Source of the DNA: Alphaproteobacteria bacterium
GTDB lineage: Bacteria; Pseudomonadota; Alphaproteobacteria; CADEGL01
Reading direction: 5' to 3'
DNA: 61,115 nt
NCBI GenBank assembly: GCA_026400755.1
Contig: JAPLOM010000027.1
Coordinates: 1 to 61,115 of the forward strand
The translations under genes and the position numbers were made by a program. Below, piece by piece: positions 1 to 8,226 of this stretch. Positions within the stretch are counted from its first letter, which is position 1. Every line of letters starts with the position of its first letter. The notes beneath the pieces were generated by a model that did not search any database, had not been told where the DNA came from, and was given only the letters and a program-made list of their open reading frames with translations.

Positions 1-1103
1 AGTTGACCGGCTGCGTCGCCCATGACTTCAACAACCTGCTGACCGTCATTCTGGGTAACGCCGACCTCCTGGTGGAGGATCTCGACAAGTCGGCGCCGCG
101 CCAGCGGAAGAATGCGGAGATGATCCAGCGCGCGGCCGAGCGGGCGGCCGACCTCACCAAGCGCCTCCTGGCCTTTTCGCGCCGGCAGGTTCTGCAACCC
201 GCCGAAGTCGACGCCAACGCGCTTTTGACCGCGATGGAGGGGCTATTGCGCCGCTCGCTCGGCGCGCACGTCGAAGTGCGCTTTTCGCTCGCGGCCGATC
301 TGTGGTCCACGCTGGTCGATCCATCCCAGACCGAGATCGCGATCCTCAACCTGGCCATCAACGCACGCGACGCCATGCCGGATGGCGGCCTGTTGATCAT
401 CGAGACCGCCAATGTCGAGGTCGATCTTCCCGCGGGCACGGAGGGTGAGGCGGTCTCGGGCTCGTAAGTGATGATTGCCGTCAAAGATGCGGGCACGGGC
501 ATGCCGCCGGAGGTACTGGCGCGCGCGGTCGAGCCTTTTTTCACCACCAAGGAGGCGGGCAAAGGGTCAGGTCTCGGGCTTAGCATGGTCTATGGCTTCG
601 CCCAGCAATCGGCTGGCCAGATGCGGATCGAAACCGAACCCGGGCAAGGCACCACGGTGCGTCTCTATTTGCCCCGCGCGGCGGGCGCCGCCGCGGCCGT
701 CGCGTCCGGAGGGGCGGCGGACGAAATGCCGCGCGGCTCGGAAAGAATCCTCCTGGTCGAGGACGATCCGTTGGTGCGTGGCTACATCGAAAGCACGCTG
801 CGCGATCTGGGCTATACGGTGGTCGGCACAGGCGCCGGGCGCGAGGCCCTGGAGCGCCTGAATGCCGGGCTGGCCTTCGATATCCTTGTCACCGATGTGA
901 TCCTGCCTGGCGGCATGAGCGGCCCGATGATCGCGGCCGAAGTTCGCAAGCGCCGCGCGGGCATCAAAGTGCTCTACATCTCGGGCTATACCGGCGACGC
1001 CATGCAGAGCGACGGCCGGGTGATGCCTGACGCGGTGTTCCTGGGCAAGCCGTTTCGCCAGGAAGACCTGGCGCGCAAGCTGCGCGAGGCGTTGGCGGCC
1101 TAA
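1..1103 (+). pseudogene. Hybrid histidine kinase/response regulator, left end cut off, interrupted by an in-frame TAA
   Basis: The reading frame enters from the left edge inside the dimerisation/H-box region (VAHDFNNLLTVILGNADLL). It continues through an N box (NLAINARDAMPDGG, about nt 346-387), meets TAA at 465-467, and resumes in the same frame at 468 with the G1 box (DAGTGM), the phospho-transfer segment EPFFTTKE, the G2 box ([14 protein letters not shown]) and a C-terminal REC domain with the acceptor Asp in TDVILPGG and the Lys in LGKPF. The intact relative at 31989-34529 has [10 protein letters not shown] where this gene has GS-stop-VMIAVKD, so the stop replaces a single aromatic codon (Tyr TAC/TAT to TAA would do it). 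The two halves would split the ATP-binding domain, so kinase activity should be lost unless the stop is read through. A sequence error is also possible. Convergent with the next gene, with a 4 bp overlap. Confidence 0.85.
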
Positions 1104-1495
1104 ACCGCGCCGTGCAGGCGCGTCAGGATCGCGCGCAACTCGGCGGCGCGCAGGGGTTTGGGCAGCGTGTCGGCCATGTCGAGCCCGCGCACCTCACCCA
1201 GGCGCTTGGCGGCCTCCTGCACCCCGGCGGGAAAGCCGCTCATGATCAGCACCTTCGCGGTGCAGCCTTCGTCGACCAGAAATCGCAAAAGATCGATGCC
1301 GTCGGAATCCGGGATGGCCAAGTCCAGGATGATGATGTGAGGACGGAACGTGCGGTAGGTATCGCGGAAGGCCGTGGGGTCGACCGTGGTCTTCACCTCG
1401 AAGCCGCAACGCTCCGCGACGCTGGCCACCAGCGTGCAGATATCGACCATATCGTCGATGACCAAGAGGCGTTTGGCTTCGGCTTCCGTGGCCAT
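1100..1495 (-). CDS. Single-domain response regulator (CheY-like REC)
   Basis: A stand-alone receiver domain of about 131 residues with no output domain. The acidic pocket is seen in LLVIDDMVD, the phospho-acceptor Asp in IIILDLAIPDSDG, the Thr/Ser switch in VLIMSGF and the conserved Lys in LPKPLR. I take the ATG at 1495 as the start because the protein then opens directly into the first beta strand. A GTG at 1528 in the same frame would add 11 residues but lies right behind a -10-like TATACT (1543-1538, minus strand). It sits tail to tail with the broken hybrid kinase, so it is not in its operon. Proteins of this type relay phosphate or act as a sink in a phosphorelay; the partner kinase cannot be told from the sequence. 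Confidence 0.85.
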   Translation of the reverse strand: MATEAEAKRLLVIDDMVDICTLVASVAERCGFEVKTTVDPTAFRDTYRTFRPHIIILDLAIPDSDGIDLLRFLVDEGCTAKVLIMSGFPAGVQEAAKRLGEVRGLDMADTLPKPLRAAELRAILTRLHGAV

Positions 1496-1583
1496 CCCGA
1501 ATGCGCCCGTGGCGCTCCCCGATTTCACGCGGCCCGCAGTATAGGCATTTGCGTTACGGATGAAACGCTCGTTCGCGCGCCGG

Positions 1584-2123
1584 TCAACAATACGGGCGCT
1601 GAAGATTGTGCCCGCAATAGATCGGCGGCCCCTGGGGCGGGAAGACCGGCTGGGTGAGGGACCGGCGCATCTGCCGGATGGCCTCGTCCTCGTTGTCGGA
1701 GCTTCGCTGGGCCTCGGTCAGGGCGATGCCCCGGTTATATTCGCCGAAGCTGATCTCGTTGGCCTCGAGCCTGGACAGCAATTCGTCGGATGCGTTGCGG
1801 GCTTGCTGCTCGGGCGTATTGGGCGCTCCCTCGGCCAAGTCCTGCAAGGCGCGACATTGCGCGATCACCCCGGCATACCGGCCAAGGGCGATGCGCTGTG
1901 CCGTGTCCGGCTTTTCCGAGTCCGTGAGAAGGGAAGACGAGGCGGGCGTGCCGGGACCGGCGATCTTGCCGGCCAAGGGTTTCAGGTCGGCCGCGTCATA
2001 CGCCCGCGCGCATTGCGTCTCGGCGTCAGCCAGCTTTTTCGATGGAGAAGACGCGCCACCGCAGGCTGTCAGGACGGCCCCCGCCATCAGAACGAGAAGG
2101 CCGCTTCTTACAAACGGGCCCAT
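1584..2123 (-). CDS. Putative lipoprotein of unknown function
   Basis: The protein has 179 residues and a short positively charged start. A hydrophobic stretch follows and ends in the lipobox LTAC (Cys about residue 21), so it should be lipid-anchored and face the periplasm. The mature part is polar and helical, with several Cys (CARAYDA, QCRALQD, and a C-terminal YCGHN...YC pair) that could form disulphides. I do not recognise a family. Its start overlaps the end of the upstream repressor gene on the same strand by 16 bp, so the two may be co-transcribed, although the partnership looks accidental. Confidence 0.7.
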   Translation of the reverse strand: MGPFVRSGLLVLMAGAVLTACGGASSPSKKLADAETQCARAYDAADLKPLAGKIAGPGTPASSSLLTDSEKPDTAQRIALGRYAGVIAQCRALQDLAEGAPNTPEQQARNASDELLSRLEANEISFGEYNRGIALTEAQRSSDNEDEAIRQMRRSLTQPVFPPQGPPIYCGHNLQRPYC

Positions 2124-2797
2124 CGTCCGATGACGCGACCCAGGATGTGCACTTCGTCGATCGTGCGCTCATAAGCCGCGTACTGCCGGTTGTCCGAACT
2201 GATGCGCAGCTTGGGCGGATCCGACGGGGCGATGAACTCGACGCGCTTGATCACCAAGCCCAGCCCATCCCACAGCACGAAGACGCCGGGTGGCGAGGGC
2301 TGACGGTCGCGCAAATGGACCATGACCTTTTGTCCGGGCCACAGCTCGGGCGCCATGCTGTCGCCGACCACTTCCAGAATGCGGACCTCTTCGGGCGGCG
2401 CACCATAAAGCTCGCGGAAGCCCGAGGCCGGAAACCCATACAAGGCGCGCGTGGCTTCTTCCTCGGCGCCCTCCAGGATCTCGACGACGCTGGAATTGCC
2501 GCCAGCGGCCGGCCGCACATCTAGCTCGCGGATCGTGGCGGTCGAACCGGACGAGGTGGCGCTGCCCGGTGGGCCGAGCGACGAGGTGCCACGCCATCCG
2601 CCGACCAATTCCTCGGGCTCGCACGCCAAGGTGCGCGCCAAGGCGATGATCGTCGTGTGAAGCGGCCGGCGTGATCGACCCTTGAGGATGTCGCGCACGG
2701 CGGTCTCGTTCAGGCGGGCGGCTTCCGCCAGTGACTTTTGGTTGAACCCGCGCTCCTTCATCAGGCGCTCGAGTCGGCGAGGAAGAGTGTCGGTCAT
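2108..2797 (-). CDS. XRE-type HTH / S24-like phage repressor (CI/LexA-like)
   Basis: A 229-residue protein with two parts. An N-terminal helix-turn-helix of the XRE type spans about residues 5-65 (RLMKERGFNQKSLAEAARLN then ETAVRDILKGRS). A C-terminal S24 peptidase-like domain spans about 135-229, with the catalytic Ser in VVGDSM (about residue 147) and the Lys in LVIKRV (about 184). These are the marks of lambda-CI-like repressors, which dimerise through the S24 domain and may self-cleave in the SOS response. It is divergent from the DUF6456-like gene at 2944, across an AT-richer region with a near-consensus promoter and palindromes. That is the arrangement of a phage immunity switch. No integrase or other early phage gene lies next to it. 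Confidence 0.88.
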   Translation of the reverse strand: MTDTLPRRLERLMKERGFNQKSLAEAARLNETAVRDILKGRSRRPLHTTIIALARTLACEPEELVGGWRGTSSLGPPGSATSSGSTATIRELDVRPAAGGNSSVVEILEGAEEEATRALYGFPASGFRELYGAPPEEVRILEVVGDSMAPELWPGQKVMVHLRDRQPSPPGVFVLWDGLGLVIKRVEFIAPSDPPKLRISSDNRQYAAYERTIDEVHILGRVIGRWARL

Positions 2798-2800
2798 CGG

Positions 2801-2812
2801 GGGAATTATCCC
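2801..2812. promoter_or_regulatory. Short palindrome just upstream of the repressor start
   Basis: GGGA-N4-TCCC lies 4-15 bp in front of the repressor ATG. The GGG/CCC half-sites resemble those of the larger palindrome at 2915-2930, so this may be an autoregulatory operator. It is short enough that chance is possible. Confidence 0.35.
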
Positions 2813-2886
2813 ATATCTCGGTCGTGTCTAAAGGCCCCACTGTCCAACGCGGCAGGCGGGATGGGGTTTCCGGAAGAACAGTTTAA

Positions 2887-2930
2887 TTGACAAATAGGAT
2901 TTGTCCCATATTATTTGGGTATAGTCCCAA
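2887..2930 (+). promoter_or_regulatory. Sigma-70-type promoter overlapped by a palindromic operator
   Basis: TTGACA (2887-2892) is followed after 16 bp by TATTAT (2909-2914), close to the sigma-70 consensus. Immediately downstream lies the palindrome TTGGG-N6-CCCAA (2915-2930). CCCA (2905-2908) and TGGG (2916-2919) also flank the -10 box. The promoter points at the DUF6456-like gene at 2944, and the palindrome would cover the start of transcription, so the divergent S24 repressor is the obvious candidate binder. Promoter and palindrome are seen; the repressor link is inference. Confidence 0.65.
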
Positions 2931-2943
2931 CAACGAGGTCGGC

Positions 2944-3522
2944 ATGGCGCGGCGGCGAAAAAAGAAGACGCAAGCCGGTCCAAACTCTGGCCCGGCCATC
3001 GTGCTGCCGACGCCGGAGCGGATGGCCCACGGGCCGGTGGAGCCGCCCGCGCGCCAGATCGCGGATGCTCGTGGCGAGATCGGCGCGCCGTTCCGTGGCG
3101 TGGATTGGCTGGCCCTGATGGCGCGGCGCGGCGTGGTGACCGAATCCATGCGCGTCGCGGGTGAGAGGTTTTCTGACGATTTCCGTCTGGCTCTTCTCGA
3201 TCCGATCCGCGCCATCCGGCTCGACCGCCCGCGCGTGCAGACGGGCGCCGTCTCCCATGATTTGTCGGACGGCGTGCTGGGTGCGCGCCGCCGTGTTGCC
3301 GGCGCCCGGCGCGCGCTGGGCGGAGCGGGCAGCCCGTGCGAGCGCGCGGCGTGGCACGTGTTGGGTTTCGGCCACACGGTCGCCGAATGGTGCCGCGCCG
3401 ATGGCGGGCGGTTGCGCGCGGATACGGCCAAGGGAATCCTGGTCGGCGCACTGGGCGTTCTCGCCGTTCATTATGGGCTTGAACGCAAGCCGCCTCTCCC
3501 CAAGCCGCCACGCGCCGCTTAA
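2944..3522 (+). CDS. DUF6456-like protein, possible phage early/Cro-position gene
   Basis: From the ATG at 2944 the protein has 192 residues. It starts with a very basic tail (MARRRKKK), then a Pro/Ala-rich linker, then a helical C-terminal domain (about 55-180) with the pattern MRVAGERF..DFRLA and a final AKGILVGALGVLAVHYG. This resembles the DUF6456 domain found in alphaproteobacterial HTH-like proteins. A TTG start further upstream (2887) would be in frame but overlaps the -35 box, so I reject it. The gene is divergent from an S24 repressor and controlled by the operator region between them. The basic tail suggests nucleic-acid binding. The family call is from memory of the pattern and is moderate. 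Confidence 0.6.
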   Translation: MARRRKKKTQAGPNSGPAIVLPTPERMAHGPVEPPARQIADARGEIGAPFRGVDWLALMARRGVVTESMRVAGERFSDDFRLALLDPIRAIRLDRPRVQTGAVSHDLSDGVLGARRRVAGARRALGGAGSPCERAAWHVLGFGHTVAEWCRADGGRLRADTAKGILVGALGVLAVHYGLERKPPLPKPPRAA

Positions 3523-3560
3523 GGTCGTCGCGGGCCGCGCGATGCGGCGGGAGAGAGGAC

Positions 3561-4298
3561 GTGGCGGAACCGTTGCGAGCGATGCGAGACCCGCGTGGCA
3601 AGGCGCCCGGCAAACTGCGCCCGGGCCCGTTGCGGACTCTCGCGCGGCTGCTGCTGCGCCTCGTCCTGGCGCTCCTTCTCGGTTGGGCTTTCTTGATCCT
3701 TCTGTACCGCTTCGTCGATCCGCCGCTCACGCCGCTGATGCTGCTGCGCCTACCCGAAAGCGGACGTATCGATCACGACTCGGTGCCCTTGTCGAAGATC
3801 TCGCCCGACCTGGTCCGCGCGGCGATCGCGGCGGAGGACAACCGCTTCTGCGTCCATCGCGGCATCGATTGGAGCGCGGTCGAGGATGCCGTGCAGGAAT
3901 ACGAAGCGGATGGACGCTTGCGCGGCGCCAGCACCATCACCATGCAGACCGCGCGCAACCTGTTCCTCTGGCCGGGCGGCGGCTTCGTGCGCAAGGGGTT
4001 GGAGGCGCCGCTGGCCTTGGCCCTCGACGCGCTGTGGCCCAAGCGGCGGATCATGGAAGTCTATTTGAACATCATCGAATGGGGCGACGGCATCTACGGC
4101 GCCGAGGCCGCCGCGCGCCATCATTTCGGCGTGAGCGCGCACCAACTCACGCGCCAGCAGGCCGCTCTGCTGGCCGCCGTGTTGCCCAATCCGCGCAAAT
4201 GGTCGGCCGGCAAGCCCGGCCCCTATGTCGCCGGCCGGGCCCCGCGCATCGCCGCGCGGATCGATCAGCTGGGCGGCTTCCTCGACTGTTTGCGCTAG
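3561..4298 (+). CDS. mtgA: Monofunctional biosynthetic peptidoglycan transglycosylase MtgA
   Basis: A GT51 glycosyltransferase of 245 residues that polymerises lipid II into glycan strands at the inner membrane. It has one N-terminal membrane helix (about 27-49) followed by the periplasmic catalytic domain. All family motifs are present: EDNRFCVHRG (catalytic Glu about 92), GASTITMQTARNLFLW (about 122-137), RKGLE (about 144-148) and KRRIMEVYLNIIEWG (about 161-175). Its length matches MtgA, and there is no transpeptidase domain. The start is GTG at 3561, close behind GAGAGGA; an in-frame ATG at 3582 would also keep the helix. It overlaps the convergent dehydratase gene by 4 bp. Confidence 0.95.
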   Translation: MAEPLRAMRDPRGKAPGKLRPGPLRTLARLLLRLVLALLLGWAFLILLYRFVDPPLTPLMLLRLPESGRIDHDSVPLSKISPDLVRAAIAAEDNRFCVHRGIDWSAVEDAVQEYEADGRLRGASTITMQTARNLFLWPGGGFVRKGLEAPLALALDALWPKRRIMEVYLNIIEWGDGIYGAEAAARHHFGVSAHQLTRQQAALLAAVLPNPRKWSAGKPGPYVAGRAPRIAARIDQLGGFLDCLR

Positions 4299-5401
4299 AC
4301 GCGCACGTCGATCAGCGCCTCACCCAGCACATCGAGGCGCGACGTAAGTCCGAGGCCCGGCGCGTCGGTCGCGGCGACGGCCGCCTTCAGGCGCGCGGCG
4401 CCGCCGTCGGCCGTGGTGACCGTGACGTATGTGCGAAAGTCGCCGCACCAGAGCCGCAGATGTTCGGGCGTCGAATGCGCCAGGTGGGCGATGGCCGCGG
4501 ACATGATGTCGCTGCCCCAACTGTCGGCGAACATCATCGCTACGCCACGCGCGGCGCACAGGTCGCGGAAGCGCCGTCCCTTGGTCAGCCCCCCGACGCG
4601 CGACAGCTTGATGCCCACCACGTCCATGGCGCGGTCGTCGAGCGCGCGCAACAGGTCGTCCTCGGTCTCGAGAACCTCGTCGAGCACGAAGGGCAGGGCC
4701 GTCATGCGGCGAACCGACAGGCATTCGCCATAGGTCTCGCAAGGCTGTTCCAGATAGATGTCGGCATCGGCGACCGCGCGCGCCACGCGCACGGCCTCGT
4801 GTTGCGTCCAGGCGCAATTGGCGTCGGCCACGGCCAACTCGCCGGGCCGGAGCGCGCCCGCCACCGTGCGAATGCGCGCGATGTCGCCTTCGGCATCGTC
4901 GCCAACCTTGAGTTGGAACCGGCGGTAGCCAGCGGCCCGGTGAGTCTCTATCTCGGCCACCATGCGCGCGGGCTCCGCCAGCGACACGGCCTTGCCGCAG
5001 GGCACGGATTCGCCGAAGCGGCCGCCGAGCATAACGGAAACGGGCAGACCCGCGACCTTCCCGGTCAAATCCCAGCAGGCGATGTCGATCGCGCACTTGG
5101 CATAAGGATGTCCCTTTAATACGACATCCATCGCGCGGTTGATGCCGTCGAGCCCGGTCGGATTCAGCCCCAGCAGATGCGGGCCCATCTCCGCGATGGC
5201 GGCGCGCGCGCCCTTGGCGAAGGCGGGCAGATAGAAGCTGCCCAAGGGGCAAACCTCACCCCAGCCGTCCAGCCCGGCGTCGGTGTCGATGCGGACAATG
5301 GTGCTGTCCACGTCGGTGACCGATTTGCCCTTGGACCAGGAATAGCGGCCGCCCTTGACCGGCAGGTTCACGCCATAGGCGCGGATTCGCGTGATCTTCA
5401 T
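4295..5401 (-). CDS. Enolase-superfamily (mandelate racemase/muconate lactonising) enzyme, cis-3-hydroxyproline dehydratase-like
   Basis: This is a full-length (368-residue) MR/MLE protein with an N-terminal capping domain and a TIM barrel. The expected residues are visible: base Lys in FQLKVG (about 165), metal ligands Asp in VADANCAW (about 193), Glu in YLEQPCET (about 218) and Asp in VLDEVLE (about 241), and a further Lys in GIKLSRVGG (about 265). The stretches STIVRIDTDAGLDGWGE and GHPYAKCAIDIACWDL, together with EQPCET, resemble the cis-3-hydroxy-L-proline dehydratase branch. The family is certain; the substrate is inferred from remembered similarity. No proline-metabolism neighbours are seen. 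Confidence 0.85.
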   Translation of the reverse strand: MKITRIRAYGVNLPVKGGRYSWSKGKSVTDVDSTIVRIDTDAGLDGWGEVCPLGSFYLPAFAKGARAAIAEMGPHLLGLNPTGLDGINRAMDVVLKGHPYAKCAIDIACWDLTGKVAGLPVSVMLGGRFGESVPCGKAVSLAEPARMVAEIETHRAAGYRRFQLKVGDDAEGDIARIRTVAGALRPGELAVADANCAWTQHEAVRVARAVADADIYLEQPCETYGECLSVRRMTALPFVLDEVLETEDDLLRALDDRAMDVVGIKLSRVGGLTKGRRFRDLCAARGVAMMFADSWGSDIMSAAIAHLAHSTPEHLRLWCGDFRTYVTVTTADGGAARLKAAVAATDAPGLGLTSRLDVLGEALIDVRV

Positions 5402-5524
5402 GGCAACGCGGCCTCCTGGAACACGGACCCCGCAGACCCGTTAAGTCCGTTGCGGGGTGAAGGGATTTCACGTCCCGCGGCCTGGGCTTGTCTAGAGGCG
5501 AGCGGGGCGGACAGGGAGATGGAC

Positions 5525-6052
5525 ATGTTCAAGAACATGGCGGTTTTGATCGCGTTCGGCGCGGCGCTGGCTTTGGCCGCCTGCGACGAGGATTCAAACG
5601 GGCAGGCTGCCTCGCAAGCGCCGGCACCGCCATTGCAGACCGCCGCCGCACAGCCGCAGACCACGGCTGATGAAATCATGCTGCCCGAGCGCGCGAAGAC
5701 GGGTGAGGATTGGAGCAAATCCTTGCCCGAGATTTATCGGGCGGTCAGCGACTGCCTGGCGGCCGACGCGGCGCCGCCGGCTTATGCGCTGTCGGTCGCG
5801 CCCGAAAATCGCAACATGGTTCTGGTCGCCATGGTGGGCAAGGACGGTGCCCGCAGCGATTGTCGGATTTCGACGCTGGGCGGAAAGCCGGATTCGATCG
5901 CGCCGATGGCCGAACGGCAGATCAACGGTCCGCGCTTCTTCCCCGCCTCCTTCGGCGAGGCGCCCAGCCACTGCACGGAATCCGCGCAAGTGACGACGAA
6001 GGCGGGCGCATTGCTGGGCTGGCTGGTGTGGGCGAAGCCCGATTGCGCATGA
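5525..6052 (+). CDS. Putative lipoprotein of unknown function
   Basis: The protein has about 175 residues, starting at the second ATG (5525) because GGGAG at 5514-5518 lies 6 bp before it, whereas the first ATG (5519) would touch the ribosome site. A signal peptide ends in the lipobox LAAC, followed by an Ala/Pro/Gln-rich linker and a small domain with Cys at SDCLAAD, RSDCRIS, SHCTES and the C-terminal DCA. Four Cys in a periplasmic domain suggest two disulphides. I do not recognise the family. It stands alone between convergent neighbours. Confidence 0.7.
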   Translation: MFKNMAVLIAFGAALALAACDEDSNGQAASQAPAPPLQTAAAQPQTTADEIMLPERAKTGEDWSKSLPEIYRAVSDCLAADAAPPAYALSVAPENRNMVLVAMVGKDGARSDCRISTLGGKPDSIAPMAERQINGPRFFPASFGEAPSHCTESAQVTTKAGALLGWLVWAKPDCA

Positions 6053-6062
6053 CGCGTCCGCG

Positions 6063-6653
6063 TCAACCCACTTCCTGCGCCGTGCGATGAAGCTTGCGCA
6101 TCGGCGGCTGGCCGATCTTATCGACGATGGCGATGCCCAGCGCCGACAGGATGAACAGGCCGTGGATGATGGTCTGCCACATCACGCCGGTTTCGGTGTA
6201 GCCGGTCTTGTCCGATCCCAGATTGCTGGCTTCGATGAAGGTGCGCAGCAGGTGGATCGACGAGATGCCGATGATGGCCATGGCCAGCTTGATCTTCAGC
6301 ACGCTGGCGTTCACATGGCTCAGCCATTCGGGCTGGTCGGGGTGGTTGTGAAGCTTCAGTCGCGACACGAAGGTCTCGTAGCCGCCGACGATGACCATGA
6401 TCAGAAGGTTCGAGATCATGACCACGTCGATCAGGCCCAGAACCACAAGCATGATCTGCTGTTCGTTGAAACCGAAGGCGTTGTGGACGAGATGCCACAG
6501 CTCCTTCAGGAACAGGATCACGTACACGCACTGCGCAACGATCAGCCCGAGATACAGCGGTAACTGCAGCCAGCGCGAGGCGAAGATCAGTTGGGGCAGG
6601 GGGCGGAGGGCGGCAGTCTTCGGCGGCACGGGGGTCTCGGGCGTCAACGACAT
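6063..6653 (-). CDS. UPF0114/YqhA-type inner-membrane protein
   Basis: A 196-residue protein with about four membrane helices: LQLPLYLGLIVAQCVYVILF, IMLVVLGLIDVVMISNLLIM, KLAMAIIGISSIHLL and IIHGLFILSALGIAIVD. The signature IVGGYETFVSRL between helices 2 and 3 is typical of the TIGR00645/YqhA family. The family's biochemical role is not established. It is transcribed toward the lipoprotein gene at 5525 and separated from the efflux gene upstream by about 140 bp. Confidence 0.88.
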   Translation of the reverse strand: MSLTPETPVPPKTAALRPLPQLIFASRWLQLPLYLGLIVAQCVYVILFLKELWHLVHNAFGFNEQQIMLVVLGLIDVVMISNLLIMVIVGGYETFVSRLKLHNHPDQPEWLSHVNASVLKIKLAMAIIGISSIHLLRTFIEASNLGSDKTGYTETGVMWQTIIHGLFILSALGIAIVDKIGQPPMRKLHRTAQEVG

Positions 6654-6796
6654 GAAAATCCACTCTGGCTACGGCCGCTCGATTGGTTATGCGACGGTAA
6701 TGTTGTAGCCGATCAGGCCTAGTCCCTGCCAGACCGCGCTAGTCCGCGTCGTCGGCCGCCTTCTTTTCCGCATCGGCCTTAGCCAGCGACGCTTCC

Positions 6797-7939
6797 TTAT
6801 TCCCAGCCGCCGCCCAGCGCCTTGTAGAGGCTGACCACCGCGTTGAAGCGCAGCAGGTCGGCCTGCACCTCGGCGTCTTCGGACGTGGTGACCTGGATCT
6901 GCGAGTTCAGGACGGACAGGAAGTCGGCCGCGCCGCGGCGATAGCGCAATTCGGCGACGCGATAGGCTTCGCGCGCCTGCAGCAAGGCTTCCTTGCTTTC
7001 CGAATATTGGAGCGAAGAGGTGTCCGTCGCCGACAGCGCCACCTCGGCGTCGCGGAACGCGGAGATCAGGGTCTTCTGATAGACCTCGGCCAATTCCTGG
7101 AACTGCGCCTTCGTCAGTTCTTCCTGGCCCTGCAACTGACCGCCCAGGAAGATCGGCGCGGTGATCGACGCCGCGATGGAGTAAAGCGCGCTGCCTGGCC
7201 CGAACATCATGCTCAGCTGCACGGCTTGGACGCCGGCCTGGCCGGTCAGGGCGATGCTGGGAAACCGCGCCGCGTGCGCCGAGACGATATCCTTGTTGGA
7301 CGCGCGCAAATCCGATTCCGCTTTCTGAACGTCCGGCCGCCTCTCCATGAGGGTGGAGGGCAGTCCCGGTTCGATCGCGGGCGGACGCGTATCGTGCAGC
7401 GTCTGGGCCTCGATCTTGAGCGTTTGGGGCAGCACGCCGAGCAGGACGGCAAGGGCGGCGATCGATTCCCGCTCGATCTGGACCAGCGCCGGAATGGTCG
7501 CGCGCTGGGCCGCGACGGCGCTGCGCTGCTGCGAGACTTCCAGCGGCGATAGAATGCCGGCGCGGAACTGGGCATCGATGAAGCGTAGGATGTTTTCGGA
7601 ATTTTTCAGCGTGTTGCGCGCCAGGCGCAGCCGGTCGCGCACGGCCAGGATCTGGAAATAGGTCGTGGCGACGTCCGACTGCAACGTCCACAGCACCGTG
7701 TCGCGGTCGTAGACGCTGGAGATGACGCGCTGATTGGCCGCGTCGGCCGCCGCGGCGTTCTTGCCCCAAAAGTCCAACTCGTAGGATGTGGCCAGGATCG
7801 CGTCATAGGTGGTGGTGGACGGGCTGATACCGCCGCCCGTCACGGTCGTGCCGGTCGGCCCCACGACGTCGGAGCCCTTGGATTTCACGCCGCCGCCGCC
7901 GGCGGACAAGGTGGGATAGAGCGGCGCCCGTCGCCTCAC
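6797..7939 (-). pseudogene. NodT/TolC-type efflux outer-membrane channel, N-terminus missing
   Basis: 380 residues with the two repeated helical-barrel halves of the outer-membrane factor family (for example YELDFWGKNAAA, LERRPDVQKAESDLRA-like LMERRPDVQ, APIFLGGQL and the end FNAVVSLYKALGGGW). Full-length relatives are about 460-490 residues and begin with a lipoprotein signal and the first helix pair. Here the frame starts abruptly at a GTG (7939) in the conserved segment LYPTLSAGGGG, so about 90 residues including the export signal are absent. At the 3' end the frame stops at 6797, but removing one G from a GGG run would extend it as NKEASLAKADAEKKAADDAD to a stop at 6739. It is probably non-functional unless the sequence is wrong. 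No RND pump or fusion-protein gene is adjacent. Confidence 0.75.
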
Positions 7940-8226
7940 TTCGCCGCTAGATCGCTTGTTCTAGAACCTGGCGATCTAGTCCGAGTCGCGATCCGTTTGG
8001 TGTCGGGCCGACGCACTGCGTTTGACCGCTGGGTGCCCGGGGTACCGGCCTTACACGGCCTCGGTTGCGGGGTATCCGTTGGGCTTGCCCACGTTTGCGA
8101 GACGTGGGGCCCTCAAGGCCCGCATAGATATTGTGCCGGATGTCCACTCCATACGCGAATCCTAGTTGGGGGAGCAAAACTCAGCCTAGGGTATCAGTTC
8201 AGTAAGAAAAACTTACTAAAGCCTGA
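7940..8226. other. Gene-free segment next to the broken efflux gene, with two hairpins
   Basis: There is no convincing ORF and no match to the missing start of the efflux gene. A 9 bp perfect inverted repeat, CTAGATCGC (7947-7955) / GCGATCTAG (7971-7979), encloses the palindrome TTCTAGAA. Further on, AGTAAG (8201-8206) and CTTACT (8212-8217) pair around five A. The composition is less GC-rich than the surroundings toward 8226. This looks like a rearrangement or assembly junction. Confidence 0.5.

Noticed and set aside
3161-5119. 652-codon plus-strand ORF
   Set aside because: It runs through mtgA in another frame and antisense to the dehydratase. Composition is typical of shadow frames in GC-rich DNA.
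8201-8217. Terminator of the receiver gene at 8227
   Set aside because: The 6 bp stem has A/T only in its loop and no T run after it on the minus strand.
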